Below, piece by piece: positions 5,130-6,840 of a stretch of 6,840 bases of DNA. Positions within the stretch are counted from its first letter, which is position 1. Every line of letters starts with the position of its first letter. The DNA is from Cryomorphaceae bacterium (GTDB lineage: Bacteria > Bacteroidota > Bacteroidia > Flavobacteriales > Schleiferiaceae), in contig JACESW010000072.1 of the NCBI GenBank assembly GCA_013911625.1, positions 1 to 6,840 of the forward strand, in the 5' to 3' direction. A program made the translations under genes and the position numbers. The notes under the pieces were generated by a model, which searched no databases, had not been told where the DNA came from, and saw only the letters and a program-made list of their open reading frames with translations.

Positions 5130-6840
5130 ATGGAATACGTAGGCGAACACCTTTGGGCCGCTAATCTCGGTAGAGGGCTCACTGCCTTAGCCTTCACTAT
5201 GGCGCTACTCTCTACTGTTGCTTATTATCTCAAAGGCGACGACTGGAAAAGACTGGGGCGTATATCGTTCAGGGTGCATGCAATATCCTTGTTTGGACTT
5301 ATTGGCACCTTATTTTTCATCATGGCCAACCATTATTTCGAGTTTGACTATGTCTGGAAACACACTTCCCTCGATCTACCGGCGCGTTACTTATTCTCAG
5401 CATTCTGGGAAGGCCAAGAAGGTTCATTCCTGTTATGGATGTTCTGGAATGCAGTTTTAGGTTATATCCTCACCTATTCCGCGAAAGCCTTTGAAGGCCC
5501 CGTGGTAGGAGTATTTGCTGCTGTTCAAGCCTTCTTAGTGAGTATGATACTCGGCGTATATGTCGGCGATATGCACATTGGGTACAGTCCATTTATTTTG
5601 GTTCGTGAACTGCAGGATAATATTGGATTACCCTGGACTCAATTCAGTGATTACCTAACTCGTTTCCCAAATTTTGCCGACGGCTCAGGATTGAATCCGC
5701 TGTTGCAGAATTATTGGATGACCATTCACCCACCCACGCTGTTCTTAGGCTTTGCTTCTACGCTAGTTCCCTTTAGTTATGCCATTTCAGGGCTTTTAAG
5801 AAAGGACTACAAAACCTGGATCAATAGTGCCCTAATTTGGAGTTTCTTCTCCGTGGGTATCCTAGGTGTAGGTATCCTCATGGGAGGCGCTTGGGCTTAT
5901 GAAGCGTTGAGTTTTGGCGGCTTCTGGGCTTGGGATCCAGTAGAGAACACCTCTTTGGTACCGTGGCTTACCATGGCTGCAGGTGCACACTTACTGTTGG
6001 TCCAAAGAAACAAAGGCGGCGTTATTCCATCGGCGCTATTCATGCTGATCCTGACGTTTTTACTCGTACTCTATTCTACCTTCCTAACCCGATCAGGTGT
6101 TCTCGGTGATAGCTCTGTACACGCATTTGTAGACCTAGGTTTGAGTGGTCAATTACTCATTTACCTCTTGTTCTTTACCATAGGCTCCATTGCATTGCTT
6201 TTGTTCCGTTACAAGGGATTACCCAAGAAGGAAAAAGAAGATAGAATGGACAGCCGCGAGTTCTGGATGTTCATTGGAGCGCTAACCTTGTTAATCAGCG
6301 GACTTCAAATCACATTGAGTACCTCCTACCCGGTCTTTAATCAGCTCTTTGGCCCCGAAGGATTTATTCATTTGTACGATCAAGACAAGGTTTTAAGCGA
6401 TCCTATCGAGCATTATAATGCCATCCAGGTACCCTTCGCTATCATTATTGTTTTGTTGATTGGCGTGGGCCAATTCCTGTCATACCACCGCACATCTACC
6501 AAGATGTTCTTCCAACGACAAGTTTTAACCCTGGTGTTAACCACAGTACTCACGGGTTTAAGTGCTTGGGCCTTGGGCATGTGGAACCCGATGTATATTC
6601 TACTCCTCTGGACCTCTTATTATGCCATCGTGGGTAACCTCGAATTCCTCATTCGTTGGGCAAAGGGAAGCTGGAATGTTGCGGGCTCGACAGTTGCCCA
6701 CGTTGGCTTTGGATTAATCATTGCCGGTGCATTAGTTTCTAACGCCAACAAAGACATCATTTCTCAGAACAAAACCTTTATTCACGAAGAATTTCCAGCC
6801 AATGAAAACTTGCTCATCCACCAGGGCGATACCGTCCAAA
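5130..6840 (+). CDS. ccmF: Cytochrome c heme lyase subunit CcmF (3' end beyond window)
   Basis: CcmF is a large inner-membrane protein that accepts heme from CcmE and takes part in attaching it to apocytochromes c. The frame starts MEYVGEHLWAANLGRG, 6 bases after ccmE, and runs open through 570 codons to the right edge. Proteobacterial CcmF is about 650 residues. Landmarks are EGQEGSFLLW (about 94-103), LNPLLQNYWMTIHPP (188-202), the WWD core GGFWAWDPVENTS (263-275), FLTRSGVL (318-325) and SSVHAF. All four heme-ligating histidines of E. coli CcmF (H173, H261, H303, H491) have counterparts: H200, H287, H331 and H524 (AHVGFG). A periplasmic loop before LNPLLQ (about 153-187) appears longer than in E. 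coli. Related CcsA/NrfE proteins share the WWD core, but the four-His pattern and operon position support CcmF. Confidence 0.96.
   Translation, partial: MEYVGEHLWAANLGRGLTALAFTMALLSTVAYYLKGDDWKRLGRISFRVHAISLFGLIGTLFFIMANHYFEFDYVWKHTSLDLPARYLFSAFWEGQEGSFLLWMFWNAVLGYILTYSAKAFEGPVVGVFAAVQAFLVSMILGVYVGDMHIGYSPFILVRELQDNIGLPWTQFSDYLTRFPNFADGSGLNPLLQNYWMTIHPPTLFLGFASTLVPFSYAISGLLRKDYKTWINSALIWSFFSVGILGVGILMGGAWAYEALSFGGFWAWDPVENTSLVPWLTMAAGAHLLLVQRNKGGVIPSALFMLILTFLLVLYSTFLTRSGVLGDSSVHAFVDLGLSGQLLIYLLFFTIGSIALLLFRYKGLPKKEKEDRMDSREFWMFIGALTLLISGLQITLSTSYPVFNQLFGPEGFIHLYDQDKVLSDPIEHYNAIQVPFAIIIVLLIGVGQFLSYHRTSTKMFFQRQVLTLVLTTVLTGLSAWALGMWNPMYILLLWTSYYAIVGNLEFLIRWAKGSWNVAGSTVAHVGFGLIIAGALVSNANKDIISQNKTFIHEEFPANENLLIHQGDTVQ

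Noticed and set aside
5218..5460. Plus-strand open frame of 80 codons inside ccmF
   Set aside because: It is an alternative frame within ccmF; the CcmF frame carries all conserved motifs across the same bases.

Overview
The window looks like ordinary chromosome from a member of the Bacteroidota, probably a marine flavobacterium-like lineage; this is inferred, not proven. Three things point there: exact matches to the Bacteroidota -7 promoter element TAnnTTTG upstream of several genes, A/T-rich start regions without Shine-Dalgarno sites, and the combination of bacillithiol synthesis with a ccmBCDEF cluster whose proteins have non-proteobacterial features. Base composition seems even throughout. 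I saw no insertion sequence, phage gene, tRNA, rRNA, CRISPR array or integration scar.

Layout. Positions 1-736 (minus strand) hold surE, a survival nucleotidase cut by the left edge a few residues before its end. It diverges across about 90 bases from a membrane-anchored zinc peptidase of the YugP type (827-1504, plus strand). A hairpin with A and T tracts on its two sides (1526-1566) separates this gene from a convergent minus-strand block, read right to left: a glutathione-peroxidase-like lipoprotein (3155-2559), bshB1 for bacillithiol synthesis (2562-1846, start overlapping the previous stop by 4 bases), and a 72-residue protein of unknown function (1801-1583). From 3240 to the right edge runs a tightly packed plus-strand operon, ccmB-ccmC-ccmD-ccmE-ccmF, for cytochrome c maturation. 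ccmF is cut by the right edge after 570 codons.

How the genes work together. CcmB, CcmC and CcmD belong to the machinery that loads heme onto the chaperone CcmE. CcmF then takes part in transferring heme to apocytochromes c outside the inner membrane. The ATPase gene ccmA is not at the head of the operon, and CcmE has a Cys in place of the usual heme-binding His (CPSKY, a CxxxY motif), which marks the variant System I. On the opposite strand, a thiol peroxidase and a low-molecular-weight-thiol biosynthesis enzyme are translationally coupled, suggesting a small thiol-redox operon.

The window is mostly well-known housekeeping genes. The points most worth a second look are the CxxxY CcmE and the gpx-bshB1 coupling. 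I found no convincing evidence of an undescribed system.
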